Shown here piece by piece: positions 8,963-17,028 of a stretch of DNA of 45,216 bases. Within the stretch, counting starts at the first letter, position 1; every line of letters starts with the position of its first letter. The DNA is from Paenibacillus marchantiophytorum (GTDB lineage Bacteria; Bacillota; Bacilli; Paenibacillales; NBRC-103111). Made by a program: the position numbers and the translations under genes. The DNA is taken from assembly GCF_014640555.1 (NCBI RefSeq), contig NZ_BMHE01000055.1, forward strand, positions 1 through 45,216. The letters run 5' to 3'. The notes below the pieces were generated by a model, which saw only the letters and a list, made by a program, of their open reading frames with translations, was not told the origin of the DNA and made no database searches.

Positions 8963-9892
8963 CTAATACCTCCTCTTCCGATCCTTGATTTCTGTTAAAA
9001 ATAATAAGTAATGATCATAACGAGAAGCAGCAATCGTTCCTTCAGCCACGGCATCACGAACCTTGCAATCCGGCTCATGCAGATGCATGCAGCCTCTAAA
9101 TCTGCAGCCTTCGGCGATTGCGGCGAATTCTCTGAAGCAATCGCCCAGGCCATCCGCTTCCACTTCCATGAAATCCAGTTGGCTGAATCCCGGCGTATCC
9201 GCGACAAGGCCTCCATTGTTTAAAGGGAGCAGTTCCACATGCCTGGTTGTATGCTTGCCTCGGCCCAATCGCTGAGAAATCGCATTCGTCTCCAAATTCA
9301 GACCGCTGATCATCTCATTTAACAACGAAGACTTGCCAACACCCGACTGACCGGCAAACACGCTGACCGCGCCATCGAGATGCTGCAGAATCGATTCCAC
9401 GCCCTCTTGCAGCTTCGAACTCGTCTTTTGTACCGTGTAGCCAATTCCCTCATACAGCTTGGTAATCCGGTCTAATTCCGCAACCGTCATTTCCTTGGCG
9501 CCGGAAGCGTCGGGATCTGCTGTCAATAGATCGCTTTTGGTAAAACACAACAACACGTCAATCCCCGTATTCTCAATGTGAACGAGAAACTTGTCCAGCA
9601 ATTGCAAATTCAGAACGGGCTCTGTCACCGAAAAAACGAGCACAACCAGATTCACATTGGCGATCGGAGGACGAATCAATTCCGAAGTACGGGGATGGAT
9701 CTCCGTAACGGTGCCTTCCCCATTCTCTGTCTCTTCATACGACACGCGATCTCCTACAAGCGGAGTGATGTTTCTGTTCTTGAAAACGCCTCGGCCCCGG
9801 CAAGTAATCGTATTGGCTGCTACCAGTTCCGCCCCTTCGGGCAGAACATAGTAGTAACCGCTCAAAGCTTTGATAATCGTTCCTTGCGGCAT
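8963..9892 (-). CDS. rsgA: Ribosome small subunit-dependent GTPase RsgA
   Basis: RsgA (CpgA/YloQ) is a late 30S maturation GTPase. The 309-residue product has an N-terminal OB domain (about 1-70), then a circularly permuted GTPase: the G4 motif TKSD near residue 118 precedes the P-loop GQSGVGKSS near 180, the threonine-rich TTRHVEL switch region and DTPGFSQ. A C-terminal zinc site follows: CRFRGCMHLHEPDC near 260-275. The ATG at 9890-9892 shares one base with the stop of prkC (TAATG), and GGAGG lies within the prkC end, indicating translational coupling. In B. subtilis CpgA is itself a substrate of PrkC, so the pairing may be functional as well as positional. Confidence 0.97.
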   Translation of the reverse strand: MPQGTIIKALSGYYYVLPEGAELVAANTITCRGRGVFKNRNITPLVGDRVSYEETENGEGTVTEIHPRTSELIRPPIANVNLVVLVFSVTEPVLNLQLLDKFLVHIENTGIDVLLCFTKSDLLTADPDASGAKEMTVAELDRITKLYEGIGYTVQKTSSKLQEGVESILQHLDGAVSVFAGQSGVGKSSLLNEMISGLNLETNAISQRLGRGKHTTRHVELLPLNNGGLVADTPGFSQLDFMEVEADGLGDCFREFAAIAEGCRFRGCMHLHEPDCKVRDAVAEGTIAASRYDHYLLFLTEIKDRKRRY

Positions 9893-12015
9893 TAATTTGT
9901 GCCTCCAGTAGGTGGTTTAGAGGCAGTACCGCCTGCTTGACCTTGCCCATTTCCATTGTTGCCAACCGGGATTGCCGGCCCGCTATTATTTTGTTTGGGC
10001 GAGGCGGAAGGCGATACCGTAGGGCTCGGCGATGCCGTTTTCCCACTCTTTTGATCCAAATAATCTTGATATGTGCGCGTGATAGAGTTCACCAGACTAT
10101 CGCCTTCTTTGATCAAAATAACGGCTTTCTTATCTGGAGAAACAATGACTTTCACGTCCAGATTTTGCGCTTTGGACACTTTTTCTGTTTTGTATTCGAA
10201 ATTCTCATACTGAGCGTCACTGACGACAATTTTGAACTCGGAATCCTTGCCTTCTGTCGTCGGCTTCACAGGAATGCTAACTGTTAATTGACCGGCATCT
10301 TCCGGCAAACCATCGCTGATCACCAGAGAAATTTCGGCACCGACAGAGACATCCTGATTTTTGGTAAAAGGAAACTGTTGAATGACCTTGCCTTTGGCGA
10401 CTTTATAGCTTTTCTCGCGCGTAATGCCATTCACAGGGAGCTTCAGATTCAGCTTCGCAATCTGCGCCTTCGCTTCCGCTTCCGTCATGCCGATAAGATC
10501 AGGCATCTTGAACGTTTCCTTGGCTTTGCTGACGACAAATGCAATGGCTGCTTTCTCCAGTTCAAATTCTTCCCCAACAAGCGGCGTTTGTTTCAAAATT
10601 GTACCTGGAGCATCCTCGGTCGTCTCTTGGGTGATCGTAATCTGATCATCATTGATCCCCAGAGCCTTCAGCTTCAACTTAGCATCCTTGAGCGGCTGCC
10701 CAGCGTAGTTCTCCATCTTGATTTTGGGAACGCCTTTGCTGACGTACAGGGTTACCTTGGTGCCTACGTTCATTTTCATGCCGCTAGGCTCTTGACGAAT
10801 AACAATATCTTTGGCAAGTTTGCTGTCAGTGTCATACTCAACAGTGGAACCAAGCCTGACCGCCGTTAGTTCCGCCTGCGCCTGAATCAGCGGTTTGTTA
10901 ATCACATTCGGCACTTCGACGGTTTCCACCGCGAACATTCCTTTGACATACCCCACCATGTACCACATCGCGCCAAGCACCATGAGCAGGACGACGATCC
11001 AGATTAACGGCTTAACCCAGCCTTTGCCTTTGGCAGGAACTGGCTCTTCACGCCAGGATGACTTCTCCGGCTTCTCCGGTTCATCATCATCGAACGACTG
11101 GACCAACTGATCGGCGCGAATAGCCGGCATCACCAGCGTGCGCTCTTCGTCCATCCCATAGGCATCCCAGAAAGCGATCTTCGCCTCATTGCGGCGATCC
11201 GGATTCAAACAGGTATCCAGGTCCTCCATCATGAGTTTCGCGGATCGGTAGCGTTCTTCGGGCTTTTTGCGCATCGCCTTGAGAATAATGTTCTCGACGC
11301 TTTGCGGGATGAGCGGGTTCACCTTGCGCGGCTCTTCCACATCTTCTTGCAAATGCTTGAGCGCTACGGAAATCGGACTTTCCCCGAGAAAAGGCAGCTT
11401 GGCCGTCAACATTTGATACATCACAATCCCGAGCGAATACAAGTCGGATTTCTCCCCCGTATTCGTCCCTTTAGCATGTTCCGGTGAGAAATAATGCACA
11501 GAACCGACAACCGATCCGGTTTGTGTAATGGTGGAAGATGTAGCAGCGCGGGCGATACCGAAGTCAGTCACCTTAATGCGGCCGTTTTTGCCGATCAGAA
11601 TATTGTGCGGCTTAATATCTCGGTGAATGATTTCATTATGGTGGGCGTGGTCAAGCGCGTCTGCGATTTGACTCGCGAAATGAACAGCGTCTTCCACCTG
11701 AAGCGGAGCTTTTTCCTTAATTAAATCATTTAAAGTCTTGCCTTCTATGTATTCCATCACAATGTAATGCACGTCTTCTTCTTGTCCCACATCATAAATA
11801 CTGACGACATTAGGATGAGAAAGGGAAGCGGCTGCTTGAGCTTCTCTGCGAAAACGACGAATAAACTCTTCGTCATGCACATACTGCTGGCGCAGCACCT
11901 TCACAGCCACTTTGCGATTTAATAGCAAATCATGCCCTTTGTAGACCAAAGCCATGCCGCCTCCGCCGATGCGCTCCAAGATCTCATAGCGGCCTCCAAG
12001 CTTTCTACCGATCAA
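9892..12015 (-). CDS. prkC: Serine/threonine protein kinase with PASTA domains (PrkC)
   Basis: A transmembrane Hanks-type kinase that senses muropeptides and controls cell wall, germination and translation factors. Of its 707 residues, about 1-270 form the kinase: glycine loop near 17-22, catalytic Lys39 (VAVKV), HRDIKPHNIL with Asp133, DFG at 151-153 and a phosphorylatable Ser/Thr-rich activation loop near 158-168. A cytoplasmic linker leads to one membrane helix at about 336-356. Outside, three PASTA repeats (about 366-427, 431-497, 503-568) are followed by an extra domain and a Ser/Pro/Gly-rich tail. The start is a TTG at 12013-12015 overlapping the stp stop (TTGA), with GGGGTGATGAG upstream. 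The stp-prkC-rsgA coupling matches other Bacillales. Confidence 0.97.
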   Translation of the reverse strand: MIGRKLGGRYEILERIGGGGMALVYKGHDLLLNRKVAVKVLRQQYVHDEEFIRRFRREAQAAASLSHPNVVSIYDVGQEEDVHYIVMEYIEGKTLNDLIKEKAPLQVEDAVHFASQIADALDHAHHNEIIHRDIKPHNILIGKNGRIKVTDFGIARAATSSTITQTGSVVGSVHYFSPEHAKGTNTGEKSDLYSLGIVMYQMLTAKLPFLGESPISVALKHLQEDVEEPRKVNPLIPQSVENIILKAMRKKPEERYRSAKLMMEDLDTCLNPDRRNEAKIAFWDAYGMDEERTLVMPAIRADQLVQSFDDDEPEKPEKSSWREEPVPAKGKGWVKPLIWIVVLLMVLGAMWYMVGYVKGMFAVETVEVPNVINKPLIQAQAELTAVRLGSTVEYDTDSKLAKDIVIRQEPSGMKMNVGTKVTLYVSKGVPKIKMENYAGQPLKDAKLKLKALGINDDQITITQETTEDAPGTILKQTPLVGEEFELEKAAIAFVVSKAKETFKMPDLIGMTEAEAKAQIAKLNLKLPVNGITREKSYKVAKGKVIQQFPFTKNQDVSVGAEISLVISDGLPEDAGQLTVSIPVKPTTEGKDSEFKIVVSDAQYENFEYKTEKVSKAQNLDVKVIVSPDKKAVILIKEGDSLVNSITRTYQDYLDQKSGKTASPSPTVSPSASPKQNNSGPAIPVGNNGNGQGQAGGTASKPPTGGTN

Positions 12016-12776
12016 TTCTCATCACCCCTTTTTTCGTCCGAATCTTGATCATGCGCAAGTAAAACAACCGTTACATTGTCGTCTCCGCCTTCATCCAGTG
12101 CACTTTGAATCAAATGTTCTGCCGCCTCTTCTAAGTTGGCATGCGATTTGACGATTCGCTGAATCTCATTGGCATCGACCAAACCGCTCAGACCATCGCT
12201 GCAAATCAGAATGGTTTCTCCTGGCCGCCAGGCGTATTCATAGAGATCTACCTCCACACCGGGTTCTGTACCCAGTGCTCGGGTAATCCAATTCCGCCTA
12301 GGATGATGGTCCGCCTCTTCCATCGTAATCTGCCCGTTCTTCACAAGCTCATACACCAAAGAATGATCTTCCGTCAGCTGCGTGATCGCGTCATCCGTTA
12401 TTTTGTAAGCGCGGCTATCGCCGATGTGCCCGATAATAATAAGCTCCTGCGAAGCAATAACAGCAACGACTGTCGTTCCCATCCCGTGATAATTTTCTTG
12501 CCCCGAGGCAAATTCGTAAATCTTCTCATTTGCATGCTCGATGGCTTCCTTAAGCACCTGCTTGCAAGCTTCAACGGGCATTCCCCAATGGATCGACTGC
12601 AGCTGCGCTTGAATCATATCGATGGCCATTTGGCTAGCGATATCGCCAGCTTGATGTCCCCCCATACCATCGGCAACAATAGCCAAAGAAAGGCCACCGA
12701 GCTCATGTTGTATCGTAGCGCGATCCTCATTCACTAAACGGACTTTACCGATATCCGTACGGCTTACCATCTTCAT
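12012..12776 (-). CDS. stp: PP2C-type Ser/Thr protein phosphatase (Stp/PrpC)
   Basis: Removes phosphates added by PrkC. The 254-residue PP2C domain shows the metal- and phosphate-site motifs in order: RLVNEDR near residue 13-19, VADGMGGHQAGD near 35-46, GHIGDSRAYKI near 113, CSDGLSGLVD near 192 and the final GGDDNVTVVLL. No membrane segment is seen, so it is cytosolic. The ATG at 12774-12776 has GAGGTG about 9 nt upstream; another ATG lies two codons later. It overlaps prkC by 4 nt and starts 15 nt after rlmN, so the phosphatase and kinase are produced from one mRNA. Confidence 0.97.
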   Translation of the reverse strand: MKMVSRTDIGKVRLVNEDRATIQHELGGLSLAIVADGMGGHQAGDIASQMAIDMIQAQLQSIHWGMPVEACKQVLKEAIEHANEKIYEFASGQENYHGMGTTVVAVIASQELIIIGHIGDSRAYKITDDAITQLTEDHSLVYELVKNGQITMEEADHHPRRNWITRALGTEPGVEVDLYEYAWRPGETILICSDGLSGLVDANEIQRIVKSHANLEEAAEHLIQSALDEGGDDNVTVVLLAHDQDSDEKRGDEN

Positions 12777-12791
12777 CCGGATTTCACCTCA

Positions 12792-13859
12792 TTACTTGCT
12801 CTCCATATGCTTCGCGCGCAATTGTCCGCAAGCAGCTGCAATATCACTGCCTTGTTCGCGGCGTATGGTGGCATTAATTTTGCCCTTCTCAAGAATACGC
12901 TGAAAGGTGAAAATATCATCCCTAGGCGTACGTTTGAAATCCCGTTCAGCTACGAAATTCACCGGAATCAGGTTTACGTGGCTAAGCGGCATATCCTTCA
13001 ATACCAGCGCAAGCTCCTCAGCATGTTCAGGTTGGTCATTCACTTCCCCCATGAGGGCATATTCAAACGTAATCCGTCTGCCGGTTTTGGCAATGTAATA
13101 CTTACAAGCCTCGATCAAATCGACGAACGGGAATCTACGGTTGACTGGCATCAGCTTGGAACGAAGCTTATCGTTCGGCGCATGAATCGAAATCGCCAAA
13201 TTCACTTGCAAGTTTTCATCAGCGAATTTGTAAATATTCGGCACAATCCCGCTTGTCGATACCGTAATATGACGTTGTCCAATGTTCAATCCCTTAGGGT
13301 GAATCATGACGCGCAAGAAATTCATCGTAGCTTCATAATTCTCAAAAGGCTCGCCAATCCCCATAATAACGATGGAAGAAATCCGCTCCTGCGTCTCGTC
13401 CAGCAGCTTCTGCGCTTTGACAACTTGAGCCACGATCTCACCAGGCCTCAAATCCCTTTTGAGACCGCCCAGCGTGGAGGCGCAAAATGTACAACCTACA
13501 CGACAACCCACCTGCGTAGTGACGCAGATACTGTTGCCGTAGTTGTGCTTCATGACAACCGTTTCAATCGCATTCTTGTCTTCCAACTCAAATAAAAACT
13601 TGACCGTACCATCCTGGGATTCATATTTGGCAATCTCGGTCAGCGTAACGAATTCAAACTGATCCTTAAGCTTGTCGCGCAGCGTTTTCGGCAAATTGGA
13701 CATCTCATCAAAGCTGAATACCCGTTTGATATACAGCCAATCAAAAATTTGACCCGCCCGAAACGCGGATTCCCCATTCTCCTTCACCCAAACCTGCCAC
13801 TCATCCCAATTCAAATCATACACAAACGGTTTCGCATTCTCACTTGCTTTACTAATCAT
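12792..13859 (-). CDS. rlmN: Dual-specificity rRNA/tRNA adenine C2-methyltransferase RlmN
   Basis: A radical SAM enzyme that methylates C2 of A2503 in 23S rRNA and A37 in some tRNAs. The 355-residue product has the cluster motif CRVGCTFCAST near residue 110, GMGEPFENYE, the substrate-loop region with VNLAISIHA, and a C-terminal CGQLRAKHM containing the second catalytic cysteine. I use the ATG at 13857-13859 with AGGTTG upstream; a GTG three codons before is too close to that site. The gene heads the rlmN-stp-prkC-rsgA-rpe run, with a possible extended -10 (13910-13918) and a structured element ahead of it, so it may have its own promoter apart from rsmB. Confidence 0.95.
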   Translation of the reverse strand: MISKASENAKPFVYDLNWDEWQVWVKENGESAFRAGQIFDWLYIKRVFSFDEMSNLPKTLRDKLKDQFEFVTLTEIAKYESQDGTVKFLFELEDKNAIETVVMKHNYGNSICVTTQVGCRVGCTFCASTLGGLKRDLRPGEIVAQVVKAQKLLDETQERISSIVIMGIGEPFENYEATMNFLRVMIHPKGLNIGQRHITVSTSGIVPNIYKFADENLQVNLAISIHAPNDKLRSKLMPVNRRFPFVDLIEACKYYIAKTGRRITFEYALMGEVNDQPEHAEELALVLKDMPLSHVNLIPVNFVAERDFKRTPRDDIFTFQRILEKGKINATIRREQGSDIAAACGQLRAKHMESK

Positions 13860-13909
13860 ATTTATCACAACCTGTTGTTATTTGGTCTATTTTTTTACTA
13901 ATCTCATGT

Positions 13910-13918
13910 ATTTTATCA
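13910..13918 (-). promoter_or_regulatory. Possible extended -10 promoter for rlmN-stp-prkC
   Basis: The minus strand reads TGATAAAAT, one mismatch from the extended -10 TGnTATAAT, about 50 nt before the rlmN ATG. No good -35 is apparent, as the upstream DNA forms the stem described at 13923-13987. Confidence 0.35.
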
Positions 13919-13922
13919 CAAA

Positions 13923-13987
13923 GCGGGCACGAACACACATCCTCATCTGCCGGAGATGCCTTTGGCAGCCTAATTCGTCTGGCCCGC
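13923..13987 (-). other. Long imperfect hairpin between rsmB and rlmN
   Basis: Arms GCGGGC+ACGAA (13923-13933) and TTCGT+CTG+GCCCGC (13974-13987) pair over 11 bp with a 3-nt bulge. Inside, CATCT/AGATG (13944-13948 with 13954-13958) can form a hairpin, competing with CTGCC/GGCAG (13947-13951 with 13964-13968). It has only a short T stretch after it (TTTG on the minus strand), so it is not a classic terminator. rsmB, which ends at 14022, is transcribed towards it. It could terminate, attenuate or protect mRNA. Confidence 0.5.
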
Positions 13988-14021
13988 CAGTCTGTGGTTC
14001 CGCTGGAAATGAACTCCCCGG

Positions 14022-15479
14022 CTAAGCCCGCTTACGCAGCCGCGCGATGAAAAAACCATCCGAGTGGAACTGCTGGGGCAAAATTTGCACCATGCCGGTT
14101 GCGGCAGCCACCGGATCTATGCTCGCGAAACGATCCGCAGGAAGCGGATCGAGTTCGAATTCGCTGTGCTCGGCGAGGAATCGCTCGACCATGCCCGCGT
14201 TTTCGGCGTGCTCGATGGTACACGTGCTGTAGACCAGCACGCCGCCCGGCTTCAGCAGCCGGTGCACGCGACTTAAGATACCGTGCTGTAGCTCGCTAAT
14301 CGCATCGATCTCCGCTTCCTGCTTCGCCCACTTGAGATCCGGCTTGCGGCGAATGACCCCGAGTCCTGAACAGGGTGCATCCAGCAGGATGCGGTCGAAC
14401 GACTCCGCCGCAAAGTGCTCGTCCAGCTTCGCCGCATCCATCACCAGCGTCTGAATGGACGACAGTCCCAGACGCTCTGCTTGATCGGCGATCAGCTTCT
14501 GCTTGTGCTCATGCAGATCACAAGCCCAAATCTTGCCCACATCGTCCATCTTCTCGGCGATGTGCGCGGTCTTGCCGCCAGGGGCGGCGCAGCAGTCCAG
14601 CACCATCATGCCTGGACGCGGATCCAGAGCCTCGGCGACGAGCATCGAGCTCTCGTCTTGAATCGAGAAGTCCCCCTGCTGGAAGCCAGGGGACAGAGCC
14701 ATGTTCCCGGCCCCCTGCACAAGGATGCCGGCCGGGGCCAGCTCTGACGCTTCCGCGCTGAGGCCGCTGCCCTGGAGCAGCTCCAGCAGCTCCAGGCGGC
14801 TGCGGCGCCTCGCGTTCGCGCGGATACTCACGTGCGGCGGCTCATTGTTCGCCGCACAAATCTGTTCCGTCAGCTCAGCCCCGAGCTGACGAATCCAGCG
14901 GCGCACGAGCCACTCCGGATGGGAGTGGCCCAGCGCGATGCGCTTCACATCGCCGAGCGCAGCCGGCAATGTGAGTTCAGCTTTGCTGCGAATGATCGCG
15001 CGCAGCACGCCATTGACCATGCCCGAGATGCCTTGATGGCCTCGGCGCTTCGCGATATTGACCGCTTCGCTCACGACCGCATGGTCGGGAATGCGGTCCA
15101 AATAATGCAGCTGATAGAAGCTCAGCCGCAGCAAGCATCTAACCCAGGGCTCCAGCTTCGCCAGCCCTTTGCTGACAAAACGCTCCATGAAGAAATCAAT
15201 CGTATTTCTCCGTCCGATCGTCCCATAAACCAGCTCTGTGGCCAAGCCTGCATCGGCTCGTTCGAGCGCATGCTTCTGCAAAACTTGATTCAGCAGTAAA
15301 TTGCTGTACGATTGATTCTCTTCAACCCGAATCAGCACATCCAGCGCCGCCTCTCGGGCGGAATGCTTAACAGCGCTGCTCTTCGCAGCGCCTGAGGATG
15401 ATTTTGGTGCAGAGGGCTTGCCAGCCCCCGGCGATTTCTGAAGTCCTTGTTTCGGACGTGTTGGTTTTTCCGTTGACAA
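14022..15479 (-). CDS. rsmB: 16S rRNA (cytosine-967-C5)-methyltransferase RsmB
   Basis: Methylates C967 of 16S rRNA using SAM. The 485-residue product has a Lys/Ser/Ala-rich disordered leader (about 1-38), a NusB-like RNA-binding domain (about 40-170, AREAALDVLIRVEENQSYSN), and a Rossmann methyltransferase with VLDCCAAPGGKTAHIAEKM, the DAPCSGLGVIRRKPD motif IV and the YSTCTIEHAEN motif VI. Both conserved cysteines (PC and TC) are present. The leader is longer than in B. subtilis RsmB (about 447 residues). The TTG at 15477-15479 is supported by GAGGT 8 nt upstream. It follows fmt by 50 nt. The interior (about 14050-14950) is rich in G and C. Confidence 0.95.
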   Translation of the reverse strand: MSTEKPTRPKQGLQKSPGAGKPSAPKSSSGAAKSSAVKHSAREAALDVLIRVEENQSYSNLLLNQVLQKHALERADAGLATELVYGTIGRRNTIDFFMERFVSKGLAKLEPWVRCLLRLSFYQLHYLDRIPDHAVVSEAVNIAKRRGHQGISGMVNGVLRAIIRSKAELTLPAALGDVKRIALGHSHPEWLVRRWIRQLGAELTEQICAANNEPPHVSIRANARRRSRLELLELLQGSGLSAEASELAPAGILVQGAGNMALSPGFQQGDFSIQDESSMLVAEALDPRPGMMVLDCCAAPGGKTAHIAEKMDDVGKIWACDLHEHKQKLIADQAERLGLSSIQTLVMDAAKLDEHFAAESFDRILLDAPCSGLGVIRRKPDLKWAKQEAEIDAISELQHGILSRVHRLLKPGGVLVYSTCTIEHAENAGMVERFLAEHSEFELDPLPADRFASIDPVAAATGMVQILPQQFHSDGFFIARLRKRA

Positions 15480-15529
15480 ATCAACTACCTCATTTTTTGT
15501 TAAGTAATAATGAATTTAAGTCCTGACAG

Positions 15530-16507
15530 CTATTCGCTGCTGCCGCCCAATACGGTACCCGCAGCGATTTGAACGCCCCGAATGAATTCGGAAACAGGCA
15601 TCGCCTTCTTGCCGGCAGGTTGAATTTCCGTCAGCCAGAGCGTGCCTTCGCCTGTCATAACTTCAATACCAAGCGGGCTGCTGCCCAGGACAGTCCCTGG
15701 TGCCAGGTTATCGGCGCCTGCCGCAAAATTCCGGCTTCTCGGTTCCGAAGCACTCTTAGGATTCGCGCTGGCCCATACCTTCATCACTTCACCATTCCAC
15801 AGTGTATACGCGCCGGGAGCAGGATGTAAGCCGCGAACTTGATTCCATAACTCCACGGCAGAACGAGACCAATCGATCAGCTCGTCCTCCCTGCGGATAT
15901 TCGGCGAATAGATCGCGTCTGCTTCATTCTGTGCAACAGCCTGTATACGCCCTGCCAATAAATCAGGCAATGTCCGCTTAAGCAAATCAGCGCCAGCGAT
16001 GCTTAGCTTCTCGAACAGCGACCCCGTCGTATCCGTATCTTCAATTGGAAGCTCAACTTTGGAAATCATATCGCCTGTATCCAAACCGACCGCCATGTAC
16101 ATAATCGTGACGCCAGTAACAGACTCGCCCCGCAAAACGGCATGATGAATCGGCGCCCCGCCACGATATTTGGGCAGCAAAGAGGCGTGGATGTTAATAC
16201 AGCCATATTGCGGCAAATCGAGCACCGCTTTGGGCAGGATCTGTCCATAAGCCGCTGTTACAATTAAATCCGGCTTTAATTCCCGCAGAAGTTCAACGGA
16301 ATCCGCTTGACGCAACTTCACGGGCTGAAGCACGGGAATGCCATGCTTAGCCGCTTCAACCTTCACCGGTGTCGGCGTTAGGACGCGTTTGCGTCCCTTC
16401 GGCCGATCCGGCTGCGTAACAACCGTCGTGACGTTATAACCTTCCTCAAGGAGCGCTTGCAGGGAAGGAACAGCGAAATCCGGGGTACCCATAAAAATAA
16501 TGTTCAC
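15530..16507 (-). CDS. fmt: Methionyl-tRNA formyltransferase
   Basis: Formylates initiator Met-tRNA with 10-formyl-THF. The 325-residue product shows IIFMGTPDFAVPSL at the N-terminus, the catalytic-region motif CINIHASLLPKYRGGAPI (Asn and His of the active site), the SxxP-type loop, and GDTGDMI-like sequence near 150. The C-terminal OB-type tRNA-binding domain starts near 205. The start is a GTG at 16505-16507, overlapping the def stop by 4 nt (GTGA), which implies translational coupling between deformylase and formyltransferase, the two ends of the formyl-methionine cycle. An internal ATG five codons on would cut the first strand. Confidence 0.97.
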   Translation of the reverse strand: MNIIFMGTPDFAVPSLQALLEEGYNVTTVVTQPDRPKGRKRVLTPTPVKVEAAKHGIPVLQPVKLRQADSVELLRELKPDLIVTAAYGQILPKAVLDLPQYGCINIHASLLPKYRGGAPIHHAVLRGESVTGVTIMYMAVGLDTGDMISKVELPIEDTDTTGSLFEKLSIAGADLLKRTLPDLLAGRIQAVAQNEADAIYSPNIRREDELIDWSRSAVELWNQVRGLHPAPGAYTLWNGEVMKVWASANPKSASEPRSRNFAAGADNLAPGTVLGSSPLGIEVMTGEGTLWLTEIQPAGKKAMPVSEFIRGVQIAAGTVLGGSSE

Positions 16508-16986
16508 TCCGAATCTTCCTCTTCATCGCTGGTATAGGTTTTCGTAGCAAGATCCGTAAACAGAATACCGTTCAAATGGTCGATTTCATGAAAAATACAG
16601 CGCGCCAGCAGCTCTGTACCCGTTACTTCAATCGGATTCCCATTGCGATCCTGCCCTTTAGCCGTCACATTCAGCGCTCTGGTAACGTCACCACGAAGTC
16701 CAGGTATGCTTAAACAGCCTTCTGCACCCATTTGCTCGCCACTGGAAGTCACAACTTCCGGATTGACCATTTCAATAAGCCCGCCATGTTCTTCACCGCA
16801 GTCCATCACAATAACGCGTTTGAGGATACCGATTTGGGGAGCAGCCAGACCTACGCCTTCCGCTTCATACATCGTATCTGCCATGTCATCGAGCAATTTG
16901 TGCAAGTTGGAATTAAATTTCGTAACTGTGATCGCTTTCTCGCGCAGCACAGGATCTGGATCTTTGACAATAATACGAATAGCCAT
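16504..16986 (-). CDS. def: Peptide deformylase
   Basis: Removes the formyl group from nascent proteins. The 160-residue metalloenzyme has all three motifs: GVGLAAPQIG, EGCLSIPG (the metal-ligand cysteine) and HEIDHLNG (two histidine ligands and catalytic Glu). I chose the ATG at 16984-16986, preceded by AGGTAGGTG at 6-7 nt; a GTG three codons upstream sits on that binding site. It lies 42 nt after priA and overlaps fmt, the priA-def-fmt-rsmB order of B. subtilis. The acidic tail SDEEEDSE is a little longer than usual. Confidence 0.97.
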   Translation of the reverse strand: MAIRIIVKDPDPVLREKAITVTKFNSNLHKLLDDMADTMYEAEGVGLAAPQIGILKRVIVMDCGEEHGGLIEMVNPEVVTSSGEQMGAEGCLSIPGLRGDVTRALNVTAKGQDRNGNPIEVTGTELLARCIFHEIDHLNGILFTDLATKTYTSDEEEDSE

Positions 16987-17028
16987 AATGTGCACCTACC
17001 TTTAAAAGTCTTCGCTATTTGGGGTTCA

